From CAXQZU01 sp964228555 (GTDB taxonomy: Bacteria; Planctomycetota; PLA2; JAEUHO01): DNA of 64,000 nt. Below are positions 1-8,007 of this stretch, piece by piece. Each line of letters opens with the position of its first letter. Position 1 is the stretch's first letter. Made by a program: the position numbers and the translations under genes. Below the pieces are notes generated by a model. The model did not search any database. It was not told the DNA's origin and saw nothing but the letters and a program-made list of their open reading frames with translations. Where the stretch lies: contig CAXQZU010000024.1 of NCBI GenBank assembly GCA_964228555.1, positions 38,650 to 102,649 of the forward strand, written 5' to 3'.

Positions 1-2082
1 GTGGCGCTCGTAGACCACCTCGCCGGGCATGCGGACGCGCGCGGGCGCGAGGCGCACGTCGCCCATGTCCTGCCCGCCGCTGCCCTCCGCGCCCTGCGCC
101 GAGGGGTAGACGCCGTAGAGCAGGGCCTTGGGGGCACGCGGCGGCGGCTGCACCGAGGCGCCCAGGCCCTTGGTGACCATCATCACGCCGCGCGGGTACG
201 AGGCGAACCACTTGGCACCGCTGCCCATCGACAGGCGCAGCTCGAAGTCGTCCTGGCTGTCCAGCGTCCACGACGCCGTGCGGTCGGCGCCCACCTCCAC
301 GACCTCGCGGTGCGTGGCGGTGGCCAGCTGGTTGCCGATGCGGTCGTGGACCGAGACGCGCGCCTCGACGTGATAGACGTCCAGCGTGCGGAAGCACCAC
401 GAGGTGGTGCCGAAGGCCAGGTCCGCATCATGCGGGTTGACGGCGTTGCGGTAGATGGCCTGGCGCTGGGTGCGGGTCAGCGCGCCCGTGGACTGCTGCT
501 CCTCGAGCCAGCGGCCGAAGTCCTCCACGCGCCGGAAGGGGCCGCCCGTGCGCAAGCCCTCCGCGTCCACGCGCAGCGCGCCGGACCGGTCCTGCACCAG
601 CCGCTCGGCCAGCGTCCAGGCCAGCGCGGGGTGCACCACGTTCTCGTTGCCGGGCTCGGCGGTGCGCAGGTGCAGGTTGGCCAGCACCGCGTAGAGCACC
701 TCGCGCGGCGCCGTGTTGATGTTGATGGGCGTGGGAGCCAGCGCCTCCATGCGCGTGCGCCCGCCCGCGAAGGTGAGGCCGCCGCCCTGCGCGGGGTCGC
801 CGGCCCCGACGCTGCCGGCCAGCAGCACCAGCCGGTCGGACTGGCCGCCGCCCGGGTCGCCGATGCGCTGCACCACCTGCCAGGCCGAGCGCACGCCATC
901 GCCCACGCGCACCAGCGTGCCGGGGTTGAAGTAGGCGGTCGAGCCCGACGGGTTGCCCACGTCGTCGCGCACCATGACCTCGTCCTGGCCGCCGGAGGCG
1001 CCGGCCATGCCCACGGAGTTCATGACCAGCTGCGAGGCCAGCCACTCGGTGGTCTCGCGCCGCGCCCACACCGTGAGGTAGGGCTCCACCGCCTTGAGGC
1101 GCTCGGCGGGGATGCCCGGGCCCCAGTCCGCGATGCGGCGCAGCGCCGCGAGGTTCTCGAACGGGGCCAGGCGGCCCGGCTCGGCGGCGATCATGTGCAC
1201 GGCCAGCTGGAACGCATCGTAGGCGATCACGGGCGTGCCGGCCTTGTGGTCCTCGGGCGAGCCGTTGAGCCCCAGCGGGCCGCCGGGCAGGGCTCCGCGC
1301 GTGCAGCCCCGGAAGGAGCGGCCATCGAAGGAGGTGTAGGTGATGACCTCGCGGCCCACGCGCAGCGCCCCGTTGGCGCGCGGGAAGCCCTCGAAGCCGG
1401 GCACGCGGCCCGACACCACGTTCTCCACGGGCACCTCGGTGCTGCCCGAGTCGAGGTCGTCGGCCAGCATGGCGGCGCCCAGCAGGTTGCCCAGCAGGAA
1501 GGGGCTGGCCCCGTTCACGTGCACGCAGGCCTGCGCGTCCACGGCGGAGGCGTCCCACACGCTGCCACGGTCGTCACGGCTGGGCCCCAGCTTCTGCTCC
1601 TGCAGGGCCTTGCCACGGGCGGCCAGCAGCGGGTCGGCGTCCCACGCGCGGCGCCACGCCTCCTCCAGCATGCGACGGAACTGCTCGCTGCCGGGGTCGT
1701 ACTCCTCCACCGTGTCCACGGCGGGATCGGTGTCGGTCGAGGATCCTGCGCCGCGCGACGCATCCGTCCCGCCGCGAGTGCCGGCCGGGCTGCGGGCCTC
1801 CGCGGGCCGCGCCTCGCCCTGGCGCGCCACCTCGGCGGCCGGGTGCGTCCTCGCCAGCATCTGCTTCACCATCTGCAGCAGCAAGCCGGCCTCGAGGTCG
1901 GCGCGCTCGCGGGCAGCCAGCGCCTCCGTGTTCTCCTGCCCGTGGCGCATGGCCAGCACGAACGGCACGGCGATCATCACCAGCACCACCAGCACGGTGA
2001 TGACGATCAGCAGGGCCACGCCGCGCTGGGCCGGCGGCGACCGGCGGGAGGTCGGGCGGGCGATCGGGGCGATGCGGTCCAT
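1..2082 (-). CDS. GspK-like minor pseudopilin (type II secretion / type IV pilus-like), 3' end missing
   Basis: The reading frame starts at ATG 2082 behind a GGAGG ribosome site and stays open for 694 codons to the left window edge, so the C-terminus is missing. Residues about 20-40 form a hydrophobic segment beginning RGVALLIVITVLVVLVMIAV, the shape of a prepilin N-terminal helix, followed by a polar coiled stretch. Around residues 440-460 there is PININTAPREVLYAVLANL, the helix-hairpin-helix-like motif typical of GspK, which caps the pseudopilus tip in the inner membrane/periplasm. The protein is roughly twice the usual GspK length (about 330 residues), with a large middle part I do not recognise. 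It lies last in the run with the anti-sigma candidate, but 110 bases away. Confidence 0.7.
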   Translation of the reverse strand, partial: MDRIAPIARPTSRRSPPAQRGVALLIVITVLVVLVMIAVPFVLAMRHGQENTEALAARERADLEAGLLLQMVKQMLARTHPAAEVARQGEARPAEARSPAGTRGGTDASRGAGSSTDTDPAVDTVEEYDPGSEQFRRMLEEAWRRAWDADPLLAARGKALQEQKLGPSRDDRGSVWDASAVDAQACVHVNGASPFLLGNLLGAAMLADDLDSGSTEVPVENVVSGRVPGFEGFPRANGALRVGREVITYTSFDGRSFRGCTRGALPGGPLGLNGSPEDHKAGTPVIAYDAFQLAVHMIAAEPGRLAPFENLAALRRIADWGPGIPAERLKAVEPYLTVWARRETTEWLASQLVMNSVGMAGASGGQDEVMVRDDVGNPSGSTAYFNPGTLVRVGDGVRSAWQVVQRIGDPGGGQSDRLVLLAGSVGAGDPAQGGGLTFAGGRTRMEALAPTPININTAPREVLYAVLANLHLRTAEPGNENVVHPALAWTLAERLVQDRSGALRVDAEGLRTGGPFRRVEDFGRWLEEQQSTGALTRTQRQAIYRNAVNPHDADLAFGTTSWCFRTLDVYHVEARVSVHDRIGNQLATATHREVVEVGADRTASWTLDSQDDFELRLSMGSGAKWFASYPRGVMMVTKGLGASVQPPPRAPKALLYGVYPSAQGAEGSGGQDMGDVRLAPARVRMPGEVVYERH

Positions 2083-2100
2083 CGGGGATCCCTCCACTCC

Positions 2101-2120
2101 CCCGCGCCCCAGGGCGCGGG
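2101..2120. other. Perfect 9-bp hairpin between anti-sigma gene and gspK-like gene
   Basis: CCCGCGCCC and GGGCGCGGG flank a two-base spacer, 18 bases upstream of the gspK-like start codon and about 70 bases after the preceding stop. No T-run follows on either strand. It could attenuate or terminate the upstream message, or simply be chance pairing in very G+C-rich DNA. Confidence 0.25.
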
Positions 2121-2192
2121 CGAGCAAGCAAGGCTGCATGCGTGAACGGGAAGCGGCCCGCGCAAGGGCAGGCGAGGCACTGGACGTGGGCA

Positions 2193-3320
2193 CTAGCCGC
2201 CCTCCGCCACGCGCCAGGTGCTCAGCGACACGCCCGCGAAGCGGGCCTCGCGCGGGCTCGCAGCAGGCACGGCGGGCGCTGCCGCCCCCTCGCCCGCCGC
2301 AGGATCGGCCACCGGCGAAGGCCAGGTGAAGGCGAGGCGCAGGTCGCCCCCGGCCAGCGCCTCTGCCCAGCCGCCGGGCAGGGGCAGGTCCACATGGCGC
2401 GCGCCGGCGCCGTCGACCGCCGCATCCAGCACGGCCTCCACGCCCAGGTCGGGCAAGGCCACGCGCAGGCCGGCAGGGCCGCGCAAGTGCACGCGCAGGC
2501 CCGCCGCGTCCGCCATCGAGGCGTCGGGACGCCACGCCAGCACCACGTCGCCGCCGGCCCCGGCTGCATCCACCGGCTGGGCCGTGACGCTGCGGGCTGC
2601 GGGTGCGATCGACAAGGCCTCGCCGCCGCGCCAGGCCCTGCCCTCCAGCGAGCGCCACAGGCGCGCATCCACGAAGGGCGACACCTGGCCCGAGAGCGGC
2701 TCGGCCGCCGAGGCCAGCGAGGCCGCGAACGCCCGCTCGAGCTCCGCGTCGGCCACCTCGTCCACCGGCGGCAGGGACGCGGGCGCGACCCGTCCAGCCA
2801 CCACCCACGCCAGCCCGATGGCGCAGAGGGCGAACAGCACCAGCACGCGGGCACGCCTGCCTCCCACCGCGGGCTGGGCACGCAGTACCCGCTCGCGCCG
2901 GGACCCACTCGTGGCCTCCGGCGCGCCGGAGGCACCCTGCACCACGCCGGGGCCGGGCACCGACTCGCGCACGGGCGCCGGACGGCCTGCCTGGCCCGTC
3001 GGCGCGCCGCCCGCGCCGCCGCTGAAGGCCTCGACGACTGCAGCCATCACGCTCTGCGAGGGCGCCCGGGCCGTCCCCTCCGCCACGGCGTGCTCGGCAC
3101 AGGCCAGGTCGGCGAGCAGCTCGAGCTCGCCGGGCTCCAGCGGCAGCCCATCGGCCCCGCCCGCCTGCTGCTCGGCGCGGCGGGCCTGTGCCACCACGTC
3201 CTCGGGCGAGCGCGCGGGCACCGGCAGCGGTGCCCGCTCCGCGGCCGCCTGCAACCATGCCCTCAGGCGCTCCTCGGGCAGACCCGACGGAACGCCGGGG
3301 GGCAGGGGCTGTTCGCTCAT
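2193..3320 (-). CDS. Single-pass membrane protein, candidate anti-sigma factor for the adjacent ECF sigma
   Basis: 375 residues from ATG 3320 (MSEQPLPPGV). Residues 1-155 are a presumed cytoplasmic part with helical, acidic segments (a stretch near 60-100) and a disordered Gly/Pro linker. Residues about 158-177 are one membrane helix (VLVLFALCAIGLAWVVAGRV), and the remaining 195 residues are probably outside the cytoplasm and beta-rich. This layout, and its place directly after an ECF sigma gene, is that of a membrane anti-sigma factor. There is no HxxxCxxC zinc motif, unlike the anti-sigma at 6217. The function is inferred from context; no family was recognised from sequence alone. Confidence 0.55.
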   Translation of the reverse strand: MSEQPLPPGVPSGLPEERLRAWLQAAAERAPLPVPARSPEDVVAQARRAEQQAGGADGLPLEPGELELLADLACAEHAVAEGTARAPSQSVMAAVVEAFSGGAGGAPTGQAGRPAPVRESVPGPGVVQGASGAPEATSGSRRERVLRAQPAVGGRRARVLVLFALCAIGLAWVVAGRVAPASLPPVDEVADAELERAFAASLASAAEPLSGQVSPFVDARLWRSLEGRAWRGGEALSIAPAARSVTAQPVDAAGAGGDVVLAWRPDASMADAAGLRVHLRGPAGLRVALPDLGVEAVLDAAVDGAGARHVDLPLPGGWAEALAGGDLRLAFTWPSPVADPAAGEGAAAPAVPAASPREARFAGVSLSTWRVAEGG

Positions 3321-3449
3321 GGGGCTGTGTCCCAGGCCGCGGGCACCACGCCCGCTTCCCAGCCTAGCCAGCCCGCGACCCGCTCCGTACACCCCCGGGC
3401 GAGGGCCCGCAGGCCGGTCCGGGTCCCACGCTCCGGCCGCGAGGCGTGC

Positions 3450-4049
3450 CTAGCCGTCCAGCAGGTGAGCCAGCCCCGGCAGGCGCTGGGCCAGGCGCTG
3501 GCGCGCCCGCTGCAGCAGGGGGCCCACGCTGTCGGCGCTCAGGGCCAGGGCGTCCGCAATCGCTGCGTGCGACAGGCCCTCGAGGTAGCGCAGCGTGAGC
3601 AGCAGGCGGTCCCGGGGCGCAAGCACGGCCAGCGCCTCGCGCAAGCCGGCCAGCGCGGCCTGGCGTTCGGCCTCCGCAAGCCGCTCGGGCGGGGTGGGCT
3701 CCAGCGCGGCCACGTCAGGCAGCGGCCCCCCCACGGCCCGCCCGCGGCGGCGTGCCCAGCGACCCACCTCGCTGCGGCAGATCACGCCGAGGTAGGTGCT
3801 GAGGCGGAAGGACGCGTCGTAGCGCTGCAGCAGCAGCCGGTCACGCCGCAGCAGGGCCAAGAACACCTCGGCCACCACCTCGTCCACGTCGGCCTCGGCC
3901 ACCGCAGGCCCGAGGCGCGCGAGCATGCGCCGCGCCAGCGTGGCCAGCAGCGGTGCGTAGCGCGCCACCAGCTCGCGCCACGACGCCTCGTCTCCCGCGG
4001 CACAGCGGGCAGCGAGCAGGGCCTCGGACGAGGGCTGGGGTGCTGCCAC
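3450..4049 (-). CDS. ECF-type RNA polymerase sigma-70 factor
   Basis: 199 residues starting at GTG 4049, immediately after the TGA of the upstream gene (no spacer), so translation is probably coupled. Region 2 is seen at about residues 18-85 (GDEASWRELVARYAPLL, then VDEVVAEVFLALL, the core-binding and -10 recognition helices). Region 4 is at about 135-190 (LAPRDRLLLTLRYLEGLSHA followed by the helix-turn-helix IADALALSADSVGPLLQRAR). Region 3 is absent, as in all ECF factors. It would direct RNA polymerase to a small regulon, perhaps including the cyclase-like gene in front and the membrane proteins behind it. The subgroup is not determined. Confidence 0.88.
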   Translation of the reverse strand: MAAPQPSSEALLAARCAAGDEASWRELVARYAPLLATLARRMLARLGPAVAEADVDEVVAEVFLALLRRDRLLLQRYDASFRLSTYLGVICRSEVGRWARRRGRAVGGPLPDVAALEPTPPERLAEAERQAALAGLREALAVLAPRDRLLLTLRYLEGLSHAAIADALALSADSVGPLLQRARQRLAQRLPGLAHLLDG

Positions 4050-5399
4050 TCACTTCCCCCCGGTGACCACGGGCGGGTTGACGGGCGGCAGGGGACGCGT
4101 CGCGCGCTTGAGGAACAGCACGGCCCAGGCGGTGTCCAGCAGGTCGCTGGCCTCGACCTCGCCGGGCATGCCCAGCGCGCCCGTGCTCCAGCGACCGTCC
4201 TGCTGCTGGCTTCCCACGAGGTGCTGCGCGCCCTCGACGTACCAGTCGTGCAGTCCCACCAGCGGCCGCCCGCACAGGGCGGCGGCCCGCTCGAGGCCAT
4301 ACAGGTAGTAGTGATGCCAGTTGGGTGCCCCCGGACCCGCGTTGCGGGTGACGGTCCAGTGCGTGTCCAGCCACGCGAATCCATCCTGGATGGCCTGGCT
4401 CACCTGGCGTTGCCGCGCCGCGTCGTAGCGCGGCAGGGCCCGGGGACGCAGCAGGGCGTCGTGCGCGATCGCGAGCACGGCGAGCCCGGCCGTCGTCATG
4501 CTGCCCGTGCGCGCGCCGTCAGGTTGCGGCAGGTAGGGCCAGCCTCGCGAGCGATCGCCCCCCTCGATGACGTACGGCGTGCCGCCGGGCTCGCTGGCGG
4601 GCAGCAGCCGCCGGGCCTTGGGCCCGTCCTGGTCCTGCCAGGCCAGCGCGAACTCGAGGGCGCGCTCGAAGCCGGAGATGTCCACGGCGCAGCCGCAGTC
4701 CCGCGCCGCGCGCAGCCCCAGCAGGGCGTACTGCGTGTTGCTCATGTCAGGGCGGTCGTGCGGGTAGCCCCAGCCGCCCAGCTCGCGGGCGGGCGTGCCC
4801 GGGTCGTCCTGCACCTTGGCGCTGGCCACCAGCCACGCGGCCAGTTCCTCGATCCACGCCTTGACGTCGGGCGGCATGTTGCACGGGTTGGCCCCGCGGG
4901 ACTCGCGCGTGCCCCCCTTGGCCGTGGGCTTCACCGGGCCACGCCAGTACTCGGCCGTGAACATGATCAGCACGCTGACGTCGTAGGTCGTGCGCGCATG
5001 CGTCGTGGCCCCGGGCCCCATGGCCGTGCGGCACGCACTCATGATCCGGTCCACGGTGCCCTCGTCGGGCCGGGCGCCACGGCGGTCACCCGCGGAGAGC
5101 AGCGCCAGCCCCACCAGCGCGCTGGTGCCCACCTGGTAGTAGCCCGTGCCGCGCTGCACGACCTGCCCCATCCAGCCGGCGCCCGGCTTCTGCTGCGCCC
5201 GCAGCCAGGGCACGGCGCGGTCCAGCGCCGCCTCGATGCGCGCCTGCAGGGCCGCATCGGGCACGCCGGGCTCCGCCGCCGCAGGGGCCGCGCCCTTGCC
5301 GCCGGCAGGGCGCGGGGGCTCGGCGCGCAGGCCCGAGGACCCCATCAGCACCAAGGCCAGCACCACGAGCGGCCACGGGGAGCGGAAGGGGTGCGGCAT
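4050..5399 (-). CDS. Secreted prenyltransferase/squalene-oxidase-repeat (cyclase-like toroid) protein
   Basis: 449 residues from ATG 5399, where a signal peptide begins (PFRSPWPLVVLALVLMGSSG, cut near AEP). The rest has repeated alpha-toroid units of the squalene cyclase/prenyltransferase type: GTGYYQVGTSALVGLALLS, GGWGYP..DMSNTQYALLGL, SMTTAGLAVLAI and DGRWSTGALGM...DLLDTAWAVLFL. Such secreted repeat proteins are common in Planctomycetota and usually lack the cyclase catalytic DXDD motif; none is visible here, so an enzymatic role is doubtful. It abuts the ECF sigma gene and is the first gene of that run. An earlier in-frame start at 5531 is unlikely because it would bury the signal peptide. 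Confidence 0.75.
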   Translation of the reverse strand: MPHPFRSPWPLVVLALVLMGSSGLRAEPPRPAGGKGAAPAAAEPGVPDAALQARIEAALDRAVPWLRAQQKPGAGWMGQVVQRGTGYYQVGTSALVGLALLSAGDRRGARPDEGTVDRIMSACRTAMGPGATTHARTTYDVSVLIMFTAEYWRGPVKPTAKGGTRESRGANPCNMPPDVKAWIEELAAWLVASAKVQDDPGTPARELGGWGYPHDRPDMSNTQYALLGLRAARDCGCAVDISGFERALEFALAWQDQDGPKARRLLPASEPGGTPYVIEGGDRSRGWPYLPQPDGARTGSMTTAGLAVLAIAHDALLRPRALPRYDAARQRQVSQAIQDGFAWLDTHWTVTRNAGPGAPNWHHYYLYGLERAAALCGRPLVGLHDWYVEGAQHLVGSQQQDGRWSTGALGMPGEVEASDLLDTAWAVLFLKRATRPLPPVNPPVVTGGK

Positions 5400-5521
5400 G
5401 GGGCCTCGGGGTCCACGCGTGATTCTAGGCCCCGACCCCGGTGGGCTGCCAACGGGCGCCCCCGGCCCATCGTAGGAGGTTGGTCCCGCCCTACACTCCG
5501 GCCTTGGAGCCCGGCTCCTCC
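5400..5521. promoter_or_regulatory. Divergent intergenic region between the two ECF operons
   Basis: 122 bases separate the start codons of the minus-strand cyclase/ECF operon and the plus-strand ECF/anti-sigma operon, so both promoters should lie here or close by. A short inverted repeat GGAGCC/GGCTCC overlaps the ribosome site of the plus-strand sigma gene (about 5504-5516). I could not identify a convincing -35/-10 pair. Confidence 0.4.
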
Positions 5522-6220
5522 ATGACCGCACCTGCCGCCCCCCACCCTGCGCTGCTGGGACCCTTGGCCCAGGCCGGGGCCACGCCTGGCCTGCGGCTGG
5601 GCTCCGAGGCCGACGGCGCGGCGCGCAAGGCAGAGCGGCGAGCCAGCGATGCCGCCCTCGTGGCGCGCGCCCTCAAGGGCGACCCGGACGCCTTCGGTGC
5701 GCTGGTGGAGCGCTACCAGCAGGCGGTGTACTGGGTGGCCTACGACGTGTTGCTCGACGCCGAGGAGGCGCGCGATGTCGTGCAGGAGACCTTCCTGCGC
5801 GCGCACGGTGCGCTCGCGGCCTTCGACCCCGGGCGTGACCTCGTCAACTGGCTCTACCGCATCGCGCGCAACCTCGCCATCGATGCCCATCGCCGGCGCC
5901 GCCGCCGCGCCACGCCGGTCGAGGACCTCACCCAGGTAGCCCAGCCACTGGACAGCACCGGCTCCCAGCACGTGGAGTCCGCCGCCGAGGCGGCGCGGCT
6001 GCGTGGGCAGGTGGATGAGGTGCTGGCGCAGCTGCCGGCCGACTACCGGCTGGCGCTGACGCTGCGCGAGATGCATGGCCTGACCCCCCTGGAGATCGCC
6101 CGCGTGACCGACTGCTCCTATCCCACGGCGCGCTGGCGCGTGCACCGGGCCCGCGCCCTGTTCCGGGCCGCGTGGGAAGCTCGCCACGGCGCCCCGCCGC
6201 GCCTCGGGAGGGACGCATGA
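5522..6220 (+). CDS. ECF-type RNA polymerase sigma factor (RpoE-like)
   Basis: 232 residues from ATG 5522, preceded by a GGCTCCTCC/GGAG-rich leader. Residues 1-45 are an Ala/Pro-rich extension. Region 2 follows (LVARALKGDPDAFGALVERY, EEARDVVQETFLRAHGAL, WLYRIARNLAIDAHRRRRR). Region 4 is near the end (LPADYRLALTLREMHGLTPLEIARVTDC...ARWRVHRARAL). The spacing and the DVVQETFLR motif are classical for RpoE/SigW-like ECF factors. The stop overlaps the next start as ATGA, tying it to its anti-sigma factor at 6217. It is transcribed away from the other ECF operon. Confidence 0.92.
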   Translation: MTAPAAPHPALLGPLAQAGATPGLRLGSEADGAARKAERRASDAALVARALKGDPDAFGALVERYQQAVYWVAYDVLLDAEEARDVVQETFLRAHGALAAFDPGRDLVNWLYRIARNLAIDAHRRRRRRATPVEDLTQVAQPLDSTGSQHVESAAEAARLRGQVDEVLAQLPADYRLALTLREMHGLTPLEIARVTDCSYPTARWRVHRARALFRAAWEARHGAPPRLGRDA

Positions 6221-6828
6221 CGCCGCCCGCGCCCAAGGCGCACCAGCCCGGGGAGTGCGAGGGCATGGCCAGCCGCCTGGCCGCGCTGGAGCACGCCGCG
6301 GGTGACCGTGCGAGCCACGGGGCCCTGCAGGCCCTGCGCGCGCACCTCGACGCGTGCCCTGCCTGCCGTGATCGGCACGCCGGGCGCGTGGCGCGCATCG
6401 AGGGCGTGTGCGCGCTCAGGGCCCGCGCGGTACCCGACGGCGCGCTGGAGGGCCTGCGCCAGCGCGTCATGGCGGGCGTGGCCTCCGGCACGCACGCGGG
6501 CATGAGCGAGGCCTTCCTCGACGCACCGCAGGCGCTTGCACGCTGGCGCGCCGTCGCCGTGGCCGCCAGCCTGCTGCTCGTCACCGGCGCCGGGCTGCTG
6601 GCCAGCGGTGCGCTGGACAGGGCGAGCACCCGGCCCGAACGGGACCTGCGCGACACCTTGCTGCCGCCGCTGGCGCGCCCATGGACGCCCCGCGCCGCGC
6701 CGCAGCGTCCGGGCGACGACCTGCTCCAGCCCGTGCTGATGCCCGGACAGGGCGTGCGCGGCTTCTACCTGCAGCCCGTCCGCCCCGGCCGGGCGCCTGC
6801 CCTCGCGCCGGCCGAGTCCGGAGACTGA
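6217..6828 (+). CDS. Zinc-finger anti-sigma factor (ZAS-like), single-pass membrane
   Basis: 203 residues; the ATG at 6217 overlaps the sigma-factor TGA by four bases. Residues 43-50 are HLDACPAC, the H-x3-C-x2-C zinc signature of ZAS/zf-HC2 anti-sigma factors, set in a helical N-terminal domain. Residues about 111-130 form one membrane helix (RAVAVAASLLLVTGAGLLAS). The remaining 70 residues are Pro/Arg-rich and should face the periplasm. Expected role: hold the ECF factor encoded just upstream at the membrane until a signal, possibly sensed through redox/zinc or proteolysis, releases it. Its stop overlaps the next start as TGATG. Confidence 0.8.
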   Translation: MTPPAPKAHQPGECEGMASRLAALEHAAGDRASHGALQALRAHLDACPACRDRHAGRVARIEGVCALRARAVPDGALEGLRQRVMAGVASGTHAGMSEAFLDAPQALARWRAVAVAASLLLVTGAGLLASGALDRASTRPERDLRDTLLPPLARPWTPRAAPQRPGDDLLQPVLMPGQGVRGFYLQPVRPGRAPALAPAESGD

Positions 6829-7982
6829 TGCCCACGCGCGCCGGGTCGCTGGCCGTCGCCGCCGTGGCCTGCCTGGCGGGCGCGTCGTTCGCGCATGCCG
6901 AGGACACGAGCGCTGCGCCGGGCGCGGCACCGCCCGGGGCGGGTGCGCCCGCCCAGCCCGCAGGGCAGCCCGCCCAGCAAGCGCCGCCCGGACCGCAGCG
7001 CCCGGCGCTGGACGGCAGCCTGTCGCTGGTGGGCCTCGCGCGCCACGTGCTGCCGAGCGTGCTGATGGTGGAAGTCAGCGCGCCCGGCCGCCCGCGCGAG
7101 ACCCGGCACGCGGTGGTCGTGGACGCCGACGGCTGGCTCGTGATGGCAGGCCCCACGCTGGGGCCGTCCGACCAGGTGCTGGTGCGCCTCGGCCCCGGCG
7201 AGCACATGCAGGCTGCACCCGTGGGCAGCGACGCCGGCACGGGGCTCACGCTGCTGCAGCTGGCCGCGCGACGCGAGGGCCTTCGTCCGCTGGCCCTGCC
7301 GGCCGTGCAGCCCCGTCGCCCCCTCCCTGCGGGGCCCGAGGTAGGGGCCAGCGTGGTCATGGTGACCGGCGCCGGTGCCGTGGCGCGTGGCAGCCTGCGC
7401 GCGCTGGAACGCCAGCGCGTGATCGTGGATGCGGCACACGGCACCACGGAGCGCGCCACGGGCCTGCTGGAGGCAGCGCTGGCCAGCGTGGCCCACGATG
7501 TGGGCTCGCCGTGGGTGGACAGCCAGGGCCGCTGCGTGGCGCTGCTCGTGGGCGGCGTCGCCGAGACGCCGCTGGATGGCGAGAGCCCCCCGGAGGGCAT
7601 CGAGGTGCGCATGGAGCCCGTGGCCGCCCACGGCGTGCCGGCGGCCGTGGTCGCCCTCGTGTGGCCGCTGCTGCGCGAGCACCGCGGGGTGCCGCGCAGC
7701 CGGCTGGGCGTGCGCTCGCGTCCCGCCGGCGAGGCCTTGCGCCAGCACGTGTGCGGCGGCTGCGGCGGCGTGGAGATCACGGCCGTGGACGCCAGCGGCC
7801 CTGCAGACCTGGCGGGCGTGCGCGTGGACGACCTGCTGCTGGCGCTGGACGGCGTGCCGCTGCGCGCAGGGGCTGCCCTGGGCGACGCCCTGCTCCCCTA
7901 CCGGCCGCTGGACACCGTGCGGCTCACCGTGTTGCGTCGCGGCGAGCGCCTCGAGGTCGAGGCCTTGCTGGCGCGCCGCTAG
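6828..7982 (+). CDS. HtrA/DegP-like periplasmic PDZ protein lacking the protease triad
   Basis: 384 residues from ATG 6828, with a signal peptide (LAVAAVACLAGASFAHA). A Pro/Ala linker is followed by a trypsin-like fold that tracks HtrA: HAVVVDADGWLVMAG (about 94-107) sits where HtrA has the catalytic-His strand, but there is no His; VGSDAGTGLTLLQL (132-145) replaces the Asp of the usual TDLAVL; and HDVGSPWVDSQG (223-234) replaces GNSGGPL, so the nucleophile motif is broken. A PDZ domain covers about 290-380 (LGVRSR...GPADLAGVRVDDLLLALDGV). It ends the sigma/anti-sigma operon, a place where MucD/DegS-type regulators often sit, so a non-proteolytic sensor or scaffold role is inferred. Confidence 0.72.
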   Translation: MPTRAGSLAVAAVACLAGASFAHAEDTSAAPGAAPPGAGAPAQPAGQPAQQAPPGPQRPALDGSLSLVGLARHVLPSVLMVEVSAPGRPRETRHAVVVDADGWLVMAGPTLGPSDQVLVRLGPGEHMQAAPVGSDAGTGLTLLQLAARREGLRPLALPAVQPRRPLPAGPEVGASVVMVTGAGAVARGSLRALERQRVIVDAAHGTTERATGLLEAALASVAHDVGSPWVDSQGRCVALLVGGVAETPLDGESPPEGIEVRMEPVAAHGVPAAVVALVWPLLREHRGVPRSRLGVRSRPAGEALRQHVCGGCGGVEITAVDASGPADLAGVRVDDLLLALDGVPLRAGAALGDALLPYRPLDTVRLTVLRRGERLEVEALLARR

Positions 7983-8007
7983 GCGCCCGCGCGACGGCAG
8001 CCGCCGC

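Noticed and set aside
2142..5525. Plus-strand open frame of over 1,100 codons
   Set aside because: Antisense to the ECF sigma, anti-sigma and cyclase-like genes; Arg/His/Gln-rich with no motif.
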